DNA of 64,000 nucleotides from Isoperla grammatica. Taxonomy: Eukaryota > Arthropoda > Insecta > Plecoptera > Perlodidae. The notes under the pieces are model-generated. The model made no database searches. It was not told the DNA's origin and saw nothing but the letters and a program-made list of their open reading frames with translations. The DNA is taken from NCBI GenBank assembly GCA_945910005.1, contig OX246749.1, positions 30,232,476 to 30,296,475 of the forward strand, given 5' to 3'. Positions 12,100 to 21,627 of the stretch are shown piece after piece (positions within the stretch are counted from its first letter, which is position 1; each line of letters begins with the position of its first letter). A program made the position numbers and the translations under genes.

Positions 12100-12688
12100 T
12101 GTCCTTTAACAAGCGTGCGAGTATCCCAAGCCCTCCAGACTGTGACCTTCACCTGCTCTGCTGGCGTAGCCCAGGCCGGGTGTCAGTTGTATTGCAACGC
12201 GACATAATTGTGTTTGTTCTGTGTCTCAGGGGTGGCGTCCTACAGCCTCACCATAACCCCGGACCACGTGCGAGTATCCCAAGCCCTCCACACTGTCACC
12301 TTCACCTGCTCTGCTGACGTAGCCCAGGCCGGGTGTCAGTTGTATTGCAACGCGACGTAATTGTGTTTGTTCTGTGTCTCAGGGGTGGCGTCCTACAGCC
12401 TTACCATAACCCCGGACCACGTGCGAGTATCCCAAGCCCTCCAGACTGTCACCTTCACCTGCTCTGCTGACGTAGCCCTGGCCGGGTGTCAGTTGTATTG
12501 CAACGCGACATAATTGTGTTTGTTCTGTGTCTCAGGGGTGGCGTCCTACAGCCTCACTATGGCCCCGGACCACGTGCGGGTATCCCAAGCCCTCCAGACT
12601 GCCACCTTCACCTGCTCTGCTGGCGTAGCCCTGGCCGGGTGTCAGTTGTATTGCAACGTGACATAATTGTGTTTGTTCTGTGTCTCAG
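12100..12688 (+). pseudogene. Tandem array of truncated Ig exon A 5' ends (153-bp units)
   Basis: Three full 153-bp units (12210-12362, 12363-12515, 12516-12668) and a partial leading unit repeat the splice acceptor and first third of exon A. Acceptors TTCTGTGTCTCAG|GG sit at 12230, 12383 and 12536, and the functional one is at 12689. Each fragment reads like exon A through the first Ig cysteine and GCQLYCNAT, then stops at TAA. A period of 51 codons keeps frame from unit to unit, but splicing any unit in would truncate the protein. The fragments resemble one another more than they resemble exon A (HVRVSQALQ against YVKLSSALQ). They could be slippage relics or a donor pool for sequence exchange. 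Confidence 0.85.
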
Positions 12689-13048
12689 GGGTGGCGTCCT
12701 ACAGCCTTACCATAACCCCGGACTACGTGAAATTATCCTCAGCCCTCCAGACTGTCACGTACACCTGCTTTGCTGACGTAGCCCTGGCCGGGTGTCAGTT
12801 CACGTGGCGAGACCAACATGGCAAGGAAGGTCCACTGCTGGATCTTAGTCGGGGGTCTCTGTCCCAGGCCAACTCTACCCATCTGACCTATGCGCTCACC
12901 GGCTACAGCTACAGCGGCCGGGGTCTGGGGGCGGGGGACTGTGGGGTCGCCCTGAAGGTGACGGGCTGGAAGATATGGATGGTCGCTTGTCGAGTCCGAG
13001 CCGGGAACGGTGGCTGGAGCTACGCCTGGGCCGACCTCCATGCTGAAG
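12689..13048 (+). CDS. Ig gene 1, Ig-like exon A
   Basis: This is an internal coding exon of 360 bp, phase 1 at both ends (acceptor CTGTGTCTCAG|GG, donor GCTGAAG|GTGAGT). It encodes one immunoglobulin-like domain of about 120 residues. Four cysteines are at about residues 27, 36, 85 and 101. C27 (TYTC) and C101 (MVAC) fit the canonical B-F strand disulfide; C36 and C85 (GDCGVAL) form a second pair of the kind seen in invertebrate defence Ig domains. W40 follows the first pair, and NST (about 62) is a possible glycosylation site. The symmetric phase lets it be skipped or duplicated without a frameshift. The family is inferred as a secreted recognition protein; the target is unknown. Confidence 0.8.
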
Positions 13049-13085
13049 GTGAGTTTCACTGTTTCCACACACTTGAGCGCGTTGT

Positions 13086-13200
13086 GTGGCTCGTTGGTCT
13101 AGTGGGTTTAGTTTATTACTGATTCCAATGCAGAAGTATAAGGGCTAGATTCCCGGTTCGGTGTGGTTTTTTCATTTTTGGAACTTGACTTTATCTTTGT
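13086..13200 (+). repeat. tRNA-derived SINE-like fragment in intron
   Basis: TGGCTCGTTGGTCTAGTGGG resembles a tRNA box A, and CTAGATTCCCGG about 40 bp later resembles a weak box B. The tail TTTGGAACTTGACTTTA matches the copy at 755-860. It lies just downstream of exon A in the intron. Confidence 0.5.
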
Positions 13201-14359
13201 ATAATATAAAATAATATGCTAAACAAATTTTAATTTAACGAATATAAACCGATCAGCATGAAATTACCTACACGGATACATCAGCACCTTAATATTATAC
13301 TTTAAGTTTTAAATATTTTGATGGTTTTTTAAGCACATTCTGTTTTCAAGTACAATTTTACCGGGCTTCGAATGGGTTTTTAAAATTCATGTAGTAAACG
13401 ATAAATAAAATTTTTAACAAACTTGTTAGGTATGGTAATGATACACTTAACATAAACACATCAATTCAGTAAAAAAAAATGTTTAGGTGAGAAAGAAAGG
13501 AATTCGAGTTTAAAAAAATAAATATTGACCGAAAATTGTTGTTTTTAAGCCCCGATTCATCAGTTTTGAACGTCAGTAATTATGAACATATTTTAAAAAC
13601 AAGTTTCAATGCTGAGGTATTGTTTTTTTATAATTGAAAACGTTAGTGCAATATTAAAAGCACACAAAATGGATACACATTCAGTGTAATTAGCTTGTAA
13701 CTACCATACATGGTTTTATTTTTTTTTATCGTTTGCTTTTTAAATTGAACTTGAGCCCCTTTGGAGAACGGTAAAGTTGTATAAAATGACAGAATGTGAT
13801 CAAAATGACACAAACTTAAAAGCAATTAACATCTCCCATTATGTGTTGATGTACGTGTGTCCACAATTTCATGTTGATATATTCACATTTGTTAAATTTT
13901 TAAATTTCTATTATATATTGTCCCCTTAAAAGATAATTTTAATAAAATTACTCAATGCTGGCTGATATAAGCGGATTTTGGATATGTTATGGAGCTCAAT
14001 TTTCTGATGACTATGATACCATAAAACCTATTATTGCAATTTCTTTTGGGTTTAGTCGAATGTCCCTAGATTAATAATACTAGTCTAGGCGGAACCGGGG
14101 TCTTGCAACCGACATAGCAACGATTGACAATAATAACATTATAAATGTGTCCTACGGAAAACCATCTCAACAACTTATGAACTAGTTGTAGAGTTCGTCG
14201 TTGCCCACAAAGTAAACTTTCAAAAATAATAACATGAAAATTAAAATACCAAAAGTAAAATAAAATAAAGTCAGCAAGTAATATATTGTAACTGAGTTGG
14301 TATAGACTGTAACACCAACATCACTATATGAGTGTTGTATTTCTGCTCCCTGGTTACAG
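13201..14359. other. Intron A-B of Ig gene 1
   Basis: This is AT-rich intronic sequence without recognisable repeats or exons. The last 70 bases lead into the polypyrimidine tract and the CTGGTTACAG acceptor of exon B, and match the sequence before exon B of gene 2 after the assembly gap. Confidence 0.6.
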
Positions 14360-14680
14360 CCTATCTCCCCCTCTCTCACACCCTGACACCGAGGGAGGCC
14401 GTCGTTCTCCAGGGCGGGGAGGCGAGGTTCGCGTTGAAGGCGCAGGGACCGTTGGACAGGTGCCGCTTCTACCCGCCAGGCAAGGATCTTGACTTCAACC
14501 AGGGATCCAAGTCTGCCAGCAGCGCCGGCCGGCATCTCTACCTGGGGGCTGGACTGCAGAGCGGCGAGTGCGGTCTGGCTGTGAGCAACGTCAGCGAGGA
14601 GGACAACGGGCCGGTCAGGGGTTGGATCAGCGCGCCCGGGAACAAGCTTGAACACAGATACATGACTCTCATTGTAGCAA
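14360..14680 (+). CDS. Ig gene 1, Ig-like exon B (non-canonical cysteines)
   Basis: This is an internal coding exon of 321 bp, phase 1-1 (acceptor CTGGTTACAG|CC, donor GCAA|GTAGGT). It encodes an Ig-like module of about 107 residues. It has only two cysteines, C35 in DRCRFYPPG and C71 in GECGLAV. These align with the accessory pair of exon A. The canonical B- and F-strand cysteines are replaced (ARFALKA and PVRGW). The NVSEEDNG motif matches the 'D-x-G' turn before the F strand of Ig folds and carries a possible N-glycosylation site. Exon B of gene 2 has the same length, phase and cysteine pattern, so the change predates the duplication. The downstream intron holds a 147-bp array. Confidence 0.8.
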
Positions 14681-14949
14681 GTAGGTTTACCAACAAGACT
14701 TCCACTTTGTCACGGTTCAGTCAATGAATGGTCAAGACTAACGGCAGCTACAACAATCTGTTTTAGGAACTACTTTCCCTTATTGTGATGGTTCTATTAA
14801 TAACACATTAAATTTTAAATATAATAATAAAAACATGAATAGAGTTTTACATTTAATAATAAAACTTGAATACAGTTCAGTGATATTTTGAATAAGATTT
14901 ACCCAAATAATAACTCCAATGACAGAACCTATCTATCTTCAATGCACGT

Positions 14950-16330
14950 GAGCGTTATGTTATGGGGTCATTTATTGTATTGGGGCGTGACACACATTGT
15001 GACTAGTTGTAGCTAGACCCCCACTGTGAGGTGTTTTTCCAATGGTTGTTATACGTCTAAATCGACCGAAACCATATCCGACCTCCTATCTGTAAAACTG
15101 ACTGAGATGTGGGCCCTTTTGTTGTATTAGGGCCTAACGCACATTGTGACTAGCTGTAGATAGACCCCCACTGTGAGGTGTTTTTAGAACGGTAATTGTA
15201 CGTCTAAATTGACTGAAACCATATCCGACCTGCTATCTGTAAAACTGACTGAGATATGGGCACTTTTTTTTGTATTAGGGCCTTACACACATTGTGACTA
15301 GTTGTAGCTAGACCCCAATGTGAGGTGTTTTTGGAAAAGTTATCACGCGTCAAAAACGTTTTAAACAATTTCCAACCTCCGTTCTGTAAAACTGACTTGA
15401 GATATGGGCCCTTTTATTGTAATAGGGCCTACCACACATTGTGACTAGTTGTAGCTAGACCCCCACTTTGAGGTGTTTTAAGAATGATCATCATACGTCA
15501 AAAACAATTAAAACTCTTTCCGACCTCGTATCTGAAAAATTGACTGGGATATGGGCCCTTTTGATATATTAGGGCCTAACACACATTGTGACTAGTTGTA
15601 GCTAGACCCCCACTGCGAGGGGTTTTTAAAACGGTTATCATATGTCAAAAATGATTTAAACTATTTCCGACCTCCTATCTGTCAAACTGGCTGAGATATG
15701 GGCCCTTTTGCTGTATTAGGGCCTAACACACATTGTGACTAGTTTTTGCTGACCCCCCTTTTAGAGGTGTTTTTAGAACGGTAATCATAAGTCTTAATCG
15801 ACTGAAACCACATCCGACTTCCTATCTGTAAAACAGACTGAGATATGGGCCCTTTTGTTGTATTAGGGCCTAACACACATTGTGACTAGTTTTTGCTGAC
15901 CCCCCTTTTAGAGGTGTTTTTAGAACGGTAATCATAAGTCTTAATCGACTGAAACCATATCCTTCCTATCTGTAAAACAGACTGAGATATGGGCCCTTTT
16001 ATTGTAGTGGGGCCTAACACACATTGTGACTAGTGATAGCAAGACCGCCACTGTGAGGTGTTATTAAAAAAGGTAATCATACGTCAAAACGATTAAAACA
16101 ACTTTCGACCACCTATCTTTAACACTGGCTGAGATATGGGCCCTTTTGTTGTATTATTCCTAACACACATTGTGACTAGTTGTATAGGAAGACCCTATAT
16201 GTAAGTTGTGTTTAAAATCTTAATCATACGTCTTAATCGATTGAAACTCTTTCCGACCTTCATTCTGTATAACTAGCTGAGATTTGGGCCCTTATGTTGC
16301 ATTGGGGCCTGACACGTACTGTAAATAGTA
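14950..16330. repeat. About 147-bp intronic satellite, nine units
   Basis: Units are anchored by ACATTGTGACTAG at about 14994, 15141, 15289, 15436, 15583, 15730, 15877, 16021 and 16167. Each contains AGACCCCCACTGTGAGGTG, a CGTCTAAATCGA-like segment and GAGATATGGGCCCTTTT. The same array, with fewer units, occupies the equivalent intron of gene 2 (60950-61600). The array therefore predates the duplication, and copy number has since changed. Confidence 0.95.
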
Positions 16331-16523
16331 GTGACCCACCCTAAGTGATTTTACACAGCCACCTGTGAGCTGCACCAGGCTAGCTGATTGTATGTCTTAG
16401 TGATGCTATGTCATGCTTCAGGTCCCCCCAGTGCACCAACCCTGAGTGTTGTCTACACAGCCACCTGTGAGCTGCACCAGGCTAGCTGATTGTATGCATC
16501 AGTGTTGCTATGTCATGCTTCAG
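16331..16523 (+). pseudogene. Truncated Ig exon C 5' fragments (102-bp units)
   Basis: One complete and one partial fragment precede exon C. An acceptor ATGCTTCAG|GT at 16422 is followed by the exon C start (PPSAPTLSVVYT), then ATCELHQAS and a TGA stop. The spacing to the true acceptor (16524) is 102 bp, or 34 codons. Compared with exon C, the fragment lacks about 15 bp between VVYT and ATCE. The same unit is amplified to about ten copies in gene 2. Confidence 0.85.
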
Positions 16524-16838
16524 GTCCCCCCAGCGCACCAACCCTGAGTGTTGTGTACACGGAGGCCAGCGTCACGGCCACCTGTGAGGTGAACGGGGCT
16601 CGTCCTGTCGCCAACATATCCTGGATTCTGGGCGATGACGTAATCCGCCAGGACGCAGTGGTGGACTTTCTAGGGAAACCTCTGGACGCGTGGAGCTGGC
16701 CCTGGATGAAGGGATCTGTCATGCAGAGACTCACACTCACCCGCCAGACTAAGGACAACGGCAAGGTCCTAAAGTGTGTTGTATCTCATGTGACCTTGGC
16801 CCGGCCGTTGGAGGCGACGGAGACGATCTCATTCACTG
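16524..16838 (+). CDS. Ig gene 1, Ig-like exon C
   Basis: This is an internal coding exon of 315 bp, phase 1-1 (acceptor ATGCTTCAG|GT, donor TTCACTG|GTAAGT). It encodes a canonical Ig domain of about 105 residues. It shows TATCEV with the B-strand cysteine, ISWIL with the C-strand tryptophan, QRLTLTRQTKDNGKVLKC with the D-x-G and F-strand cysteine, and a final strand LEATETISFTG. ANIS is a possible N-glycosylation site. It looks like a standard V/I-type adhesion or receptor Ig domain and is the most conventional of the three. Fragments of its 5' end lie immediately upstream. Confidence 0.85.
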
Positions 16839-17648
16839 GTAAGTTATGTTTGTATACATGTTGTGTAGAACTGATATTTTCTCAGTTTGATGCTACTTCC
16901 CTCCATCGCTATTTGACCACCGCTTACCTCTGTTACAGCCCGACAATCACATCATATTTACACACATTTCATATTATATTATTCATAATCAGTCATGTTT
17001 GTTATTCTTGGGTCTTGGGTACGTAACTACGGGGTAGAGCTTCAAATTATGTCGAACGAAAGATATCTGCTCACTTCACACCTGCCTCTCAATGAGCGTC
17101 GTCGAAGATGTATAATAAGTACCTAATGAAACCGATTATGACATTGAAGTAGTAATTTTGTTATTTCTGTTGATTGATGAATGTTAAGTCGAGTTCGTCG
17201 CACAGATTATTCTCTGTAAGGGGTTCCCAGGTTCCCTGGCTTATCTAAGCTCGATGCCAACATTTCGAGTCTATCGATCGACCTAGATATCCTATCATTA
17301 TCAACCAATACTATAGAGGGTATTAATAAACGATAACAGTGAAGTCATTGTCGTTATCAATGTGATTGCTTTACATTGTGTAGAAAGAGGTGTATATCTT
17401 CTGAACTAAGTCAAAAATTGCCACGTCTAATGATGATGATGACAATCTAGACTAAATTGCACTGAAACATCTGGTCAAATAAACATCAGACGTCTATTAA
17501 CTCAACCGTTAAGTGTTAAAAGAATTGTGTGATTTCCATCTTTCTACATCAGTAGAAGTAGTAGTTTGAAGTTGCAGCATTCTTTGTCTGCGTTAGGCTA
17601 TACGTTACCCCAAAAATATCATACATAACACATTTGCTTTGGTTTCAG
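16839..17648. other. Intron C-D of Ig gene 1
   Basis: An 810-bp intron begins with a consensus GTAAGT and ends in GCTTTGGTTTCAG. I see no repeats or further exons in it. Confidence 0.7.
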
Positions 17649-18199
17649 AAGCAGTAAGTGCGACTACGCCGCTTGCAGTCAGCAGCGCTACACCTGGAGC
17701 GGCCCTCAATACGACACGTGACCCTAGCACCGCCCTAGACCCCTCCTGCACGGCTGCAAGCATGCTGGGTCGTGTCTGCCAGGAGTACAAGGGGCTTCAC
17801 AACGCCTCTTGTCCCCGGGACGAGGTGTACGAGCTCCGTGTTCGAGAGGCCGGGGCTGCGGCTAGGACTGCCGAGCTGGCAGAGGAACACGCAAACGTCA
17901 CCCTTGAGGCGGCCAAGGTCACCCTTGAGACGGCCAAGGTCACTCTAGAGGCGGCCAAGGCTGAGGCGGCGTCAAATGCTTCCTTAGCCAAGGTCACCCT
18001 AGACGCGGCCCAGTCAAGCGCCAGATCTCGAGCTCAGAAAGAGGCGTCTGATGCAACTGCGGCCCAATTAGGGGTCGAGGGGGCTCGAGACCGGGCTAAG
18101 GCCGATGAGGCCTGGCGCATCAACGCCGAAGAGGAACTAAAATTCGAGCGAGCTAGACGCAATGAAAGTCTGCTGCAGCTGCAGAGAGCGCAAGGCTAA
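17649..18199 (+). CDS. Ig gene 1, terminal exon: Cys-containing linker and coiled coil
   Basis: This last coding exon starts after GGTTTCAG in phase 1 and ends at TAA (18197-18199), adding about 183 residues. A Ser/Thr/Ala-rich linker (residues 1-35) is followed by a short segment with three cysteines (PSC, RVC, ASC), which could form inter-chain bridges. From about residue 60 to the end it is a charged, Ala-rich helix with heptads, including three consecutive VTLE(A/T)AK units, so a coiled coil is expected. Five N-x-S/T sites occur, including NTT, NAS, NVT and NES. No fibrinogen, lectin or membrane segment follows. Ig domains plus a coiled coil recall the N-terminal half of molluscan FREPs without the fibrinogen domain. 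Confidence 0.82.
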
Positions 18200-18282
18200 G
18201 TGTGCGAGCTAGAGGGTTGGAGTCTTATTCAGTGAATATGTTTATACTTTATTTGATCAAACCAATTCTTTGTTCTTCAAAC

Positions 18283-18288
18283 AATAAA
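18283..18288 (+). terminator. Polyadenylation signal of Ig gene 1
   Basis: AATAAA lies 84 bases after the stop codon in AT-rich sequence. This fits the 3' end of gene 1 well. Confidence 0.6.
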
Positions 18289-18566
18289 ATAATAATTTTA
18301 AGATTTATGAAAGTTTAAATAATTTGATATTTGTATTTGTATTTTTTTTTTTGAGCTGAAATACTTTAGATCCAAGACCTGCTGGTCTCATTTGTATAAA
18401 ATGATAGACAGACATATGGTTACCGTTGAAATAAATAAAAAATATAATAAACTGCTATATTGTAATACATTGTTAAATCTTCTCTTGCTCCCATTTATGT
18501 TTGTCCTCTACAGGCGAAGAACTGAAATCCCGATTCTTTAAAGTTTAGCAGGTCTCTCTCTCTTTT

Positions 18567-18568
<2 letters not shown>

Positions 18569-18637
<69 letters not shown>
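18569..18637. repeat. (CT)n microsatellite
   Basis: An uninterrupted TC dinucleotide run of about 70 bp. Confidence 0.97.
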
Positions 18638-18641
<4 letters not shown>

Positions 18642-18799
18642 GTATCTATCTAGGAATCAACATAAATATTATGTCTGTATTGTTATTGTATATATCTTAT
18701 AAAATGGTTGGATGGTAGAGAATGCCTAACAGGCATAAATCCCGTCATAAATAAAGACGCTAATCGATCAATCAATCAATCCCTCTCTCTCTCGCTCGC

Positions 18800-19350
18800 T
18801 CCACCTGGCACGTGGGAGACCTGGGTTCGATTCCCAGTCGGGGTTGGTTTTTAGTTTCTGGATTTCTATATATACATATATTTAAATGGATATTATTTCA
18901 AGAAAACCTTTTGTGGTTGGACTTATGAAGAAAACCACTAATAAAGACCCAACCCTGACTGGGAATCGAACCCAGGTCTCCCACTTGCCGGGTGGGCGCA
19001 TTGACCCCTAGACCATCGGGACTGTCAATTCAATGTCTGGATATAGTGCATTATAACGTCTATGTGGCGGTTCCCAGTCGGGGTAGGTTCATAATTTCTG
19101 GTTGTCTTCATAAATCCACCCACAAGAGGTTTTCTTGAAAAAATATCCTTTTAAATAAACTCCCCGCTCAAGCCGGCGTTAAGGTTACGACAGAATATGT
19201 GTGGCTGGTCAACTCAAGTGTTGAAGTGTTGGTCCACCGCCACATAGATGTTATAATGCACAATATCCAGACATTGAATTGCCAGTCCCGGGGGTTAAGG
19301 CGCCCACCCGGCAAGTAAGAGACCTGGGTTCGGGTCCCAGACGGTGTTGT
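18800..19350. repeat. Cluster of inverted tRNA-like SINE pieces
   Basis: A tRNA-like unit with box B GGTTCGATTCCCAG occurs on the + strand near 18828, on the minus strand at 18956-19023 and again on the + strand at 19285-19346. The minus-strand copy reads GATGGTCTAGGGGTCAATGC as box A. Bases 18950-19072 and 19236-19347 form a long imperfect inverted repeat, and a second nested pair (TTTCAAGAAAACC at about 18895 and its complement near 19130) lies between. They are SINE copies folded back on each other, not functional tRNA genes. Confidence 0.7.
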
Positions 19351-21263
19351 TTTTTGTAATTTTAGGTTTTCAACATACATAAATACAGTATATAATATAA
19401 TGAATTAAAGCAGAAATAAAAGAACCAACCCCGACTGGAGAAAGAATATACATATATATGTATATATAATTAAGATATTTACGAAATGGCGGCAAAATAT
19501 GAGTTGGCTGTTTCGTGGTAGACCTAAATTTTTGTCCCGTCACGAATATCTTAGTTTTAAATCGATCCCATGAGTATGTTTAAGGATTCAACATGATTTC
19601 ATTTGGTCAAGTCAAATTTCAGAGGTCAGGAAAGATTTTTCGGTGAATTATCTCCTGGGGCTCCGTAGAACCGTGCCCGAAACAGTGTCCACAATCGTGC
19701 AACACTCTTAGATGGGAGGTTTCCGTTTAGGTTCGAGATGGGAACAGAGGCGACGAGGATAGATAAAGGCCCAACCACAATTGACAGCATCGTAGTTGTA
19801 ATCGGGATCGCAATTGCAGAAATATGATTTATACCATTACAATCCATTACGACGTTACGGTTTCGTCGTGAACGGCGCCATAAGAACCAAGTAGGTCAAC
19901 TCTTTCACCATTTTGGATTACGATTACAATCACGATGCCGTCGGTTACGGTCGAGCCGAGCCTTAACAAAGACGAAGACGATACATTTGATAAAAAGAGA
20001 AAAACGTGCAGTACGTTTATTTTCGACTTTTGACTTGTACACTCCTCGACACCAATACAGTTACGAAATATAAATATTGATTAGTATCAAATTTAAGTGG
20101 GCAGTCTTACAGTCGCCCCTAAACTTCCACCCTAAATAGCATTGAGAGTTGTCCACAGTGTTGAGACTCGAGCCCACTAGTTATGCCCGGCCGCTCTTGA
20201 TTCCAGTCCAAGGTCCGTAAATCCCCTGGCGGGGGCTCGTCCACCTCCCAAGTTGGGTCGTCCCATCCATTTCCACAATGTTAAAAGTCACATGTTATTC
20301 AAACGGGAGAATAATCCGGCAAAACAAACGAACTGATCCGTCAAAAACCAATCCTGGTTCGTAGCCGCGTTACCTATCGAACACAAATAATTTTATTTTA
20401 CTTGTATTCTATCTACGTTTTTAATAAAACATTCTGAAATCAAATTTTACATGATAGATTTTCGTAACGAACCAGTTTTTGTGGTGGGCAAGAGAACGAG
20501 GATTTTCGTGCCAACGAGAAGACCCAACTTTGACGTTTACCGAACTTCTGCGAGGGGAAAGACGAGCCTTGGTTACCACTATAAATCTATAATACATTAA
20601 ATACACAACACTAAAACTAGAACCATTGCAGTATCTATATATAACACGTAGGCTACATGTAACAAGTCGAGTACAATACAAAGGATGGACAGAACATGGC
20701 TCCACATTCTACAACGGGAAGGAGAGGCGGTTTCATCGAGGTTACGACTTGACGAGCACCGTTTTGTCTCGCGCGTAAATAACTCGAGCGAAACGCGCAT
20801 CGCGTTGACGACCGTACCCGGAGGTTCGCGTCACAAACCTGGGGTTGATTGAAATCTTCCTCGCGTTTACCACCCGCCTCTCGAAGAGTGGCTTTGCAAC
20901 AATACTACGTAACGTTTGTTTCTCACTTAATACAATTGCGCGCTACAAACTTCAATAAATTACACTAGAATCGAACGGTTCTACGACTTGAATTGCACAA
21001 ACTGGTATTAAATCAAGAATTAAATATACTAGTCGAGCCCACTTTTAACGAAACTGAAGCGGATTCGAAACTACTTTGTTAATCTCTTCGGGAGTTGATT
21101 CTCAGTTTCAGTGTAGACCTGCAACACTGCAAGGATAGGTTTTATTTTTAAATGGACTTTAAAACACTTGAATCTTAAACGCCCATATACGGGCGTGCTC
21201 AAGAAAAGGTTGAATTAAAACCAAACTTCCTTATAGATATAGGGTGTATATGGGTTAACAGGG
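19351..21263. other. Non-coding intergenic stretch
   Basis: This has mixed base composition. Short minus-strand frames (20421-20705, 20597-20800) have no recognisable domain. I see no repeat array, exon chain or RNA gene. Confidence 0.4.
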
Positions 21264-21627
21264 AAGGATACTTCTACGTCAAAAACTGCACAAAATTTTA
21301 ATTTTTAATTATATCTCGAGGATGGGCTTTGACATCAAAAATCTGAATCAACAGAGCACCGTGGTTTGGTAAGCCCTACATACTGAACGCTCTCAATCGT
21401 GTCTTACATTATAATCAGTATGGTTTTTATTTCTAATTAATTTTATTATTAATTATCGATTTAATAATCAAAATAACTATGCTAATGGTTATAATATTTC
21501 ATTCAGTTTGTAGGGCTTACCAAAACACACTGCGCTGTTGAATGAGATTTTCGATTTTGTGTTGCAATCTTGAGATATAATTAAAAAATTACAATTTTCT
21601 GCGGTTTTTGACGTAGAGGTATCCTTT
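21264..21627. repeat. Diverged foldback element
   Basis: Arms of about 125 bp face each other: GGATACTTCTACGTCAAAAA at the left end against TTTTTGACGTAGAGGTATCC at the right. Inner landmarks GGTAAGCCCTACA and TGTAGGGCTTACC also pair. The arms carry many substitutions, so the insertion is older than the hairpin at 7364. Confidence 0.85.

Noticed and set aside
12739..13068. Minus-strand frame of 109 residues
   Set aside because: It is the antisense shadow of Ig exon A; the same applies to 14182-14655, 16513-16764, 17605-17790 and 60131-60580.
18956..19023. Functional tRNA gene on the minus strand
   Set aside because: Box A and box B are present but the acceptor and anticodon stems do not close; nearby copies show it is a SINE.
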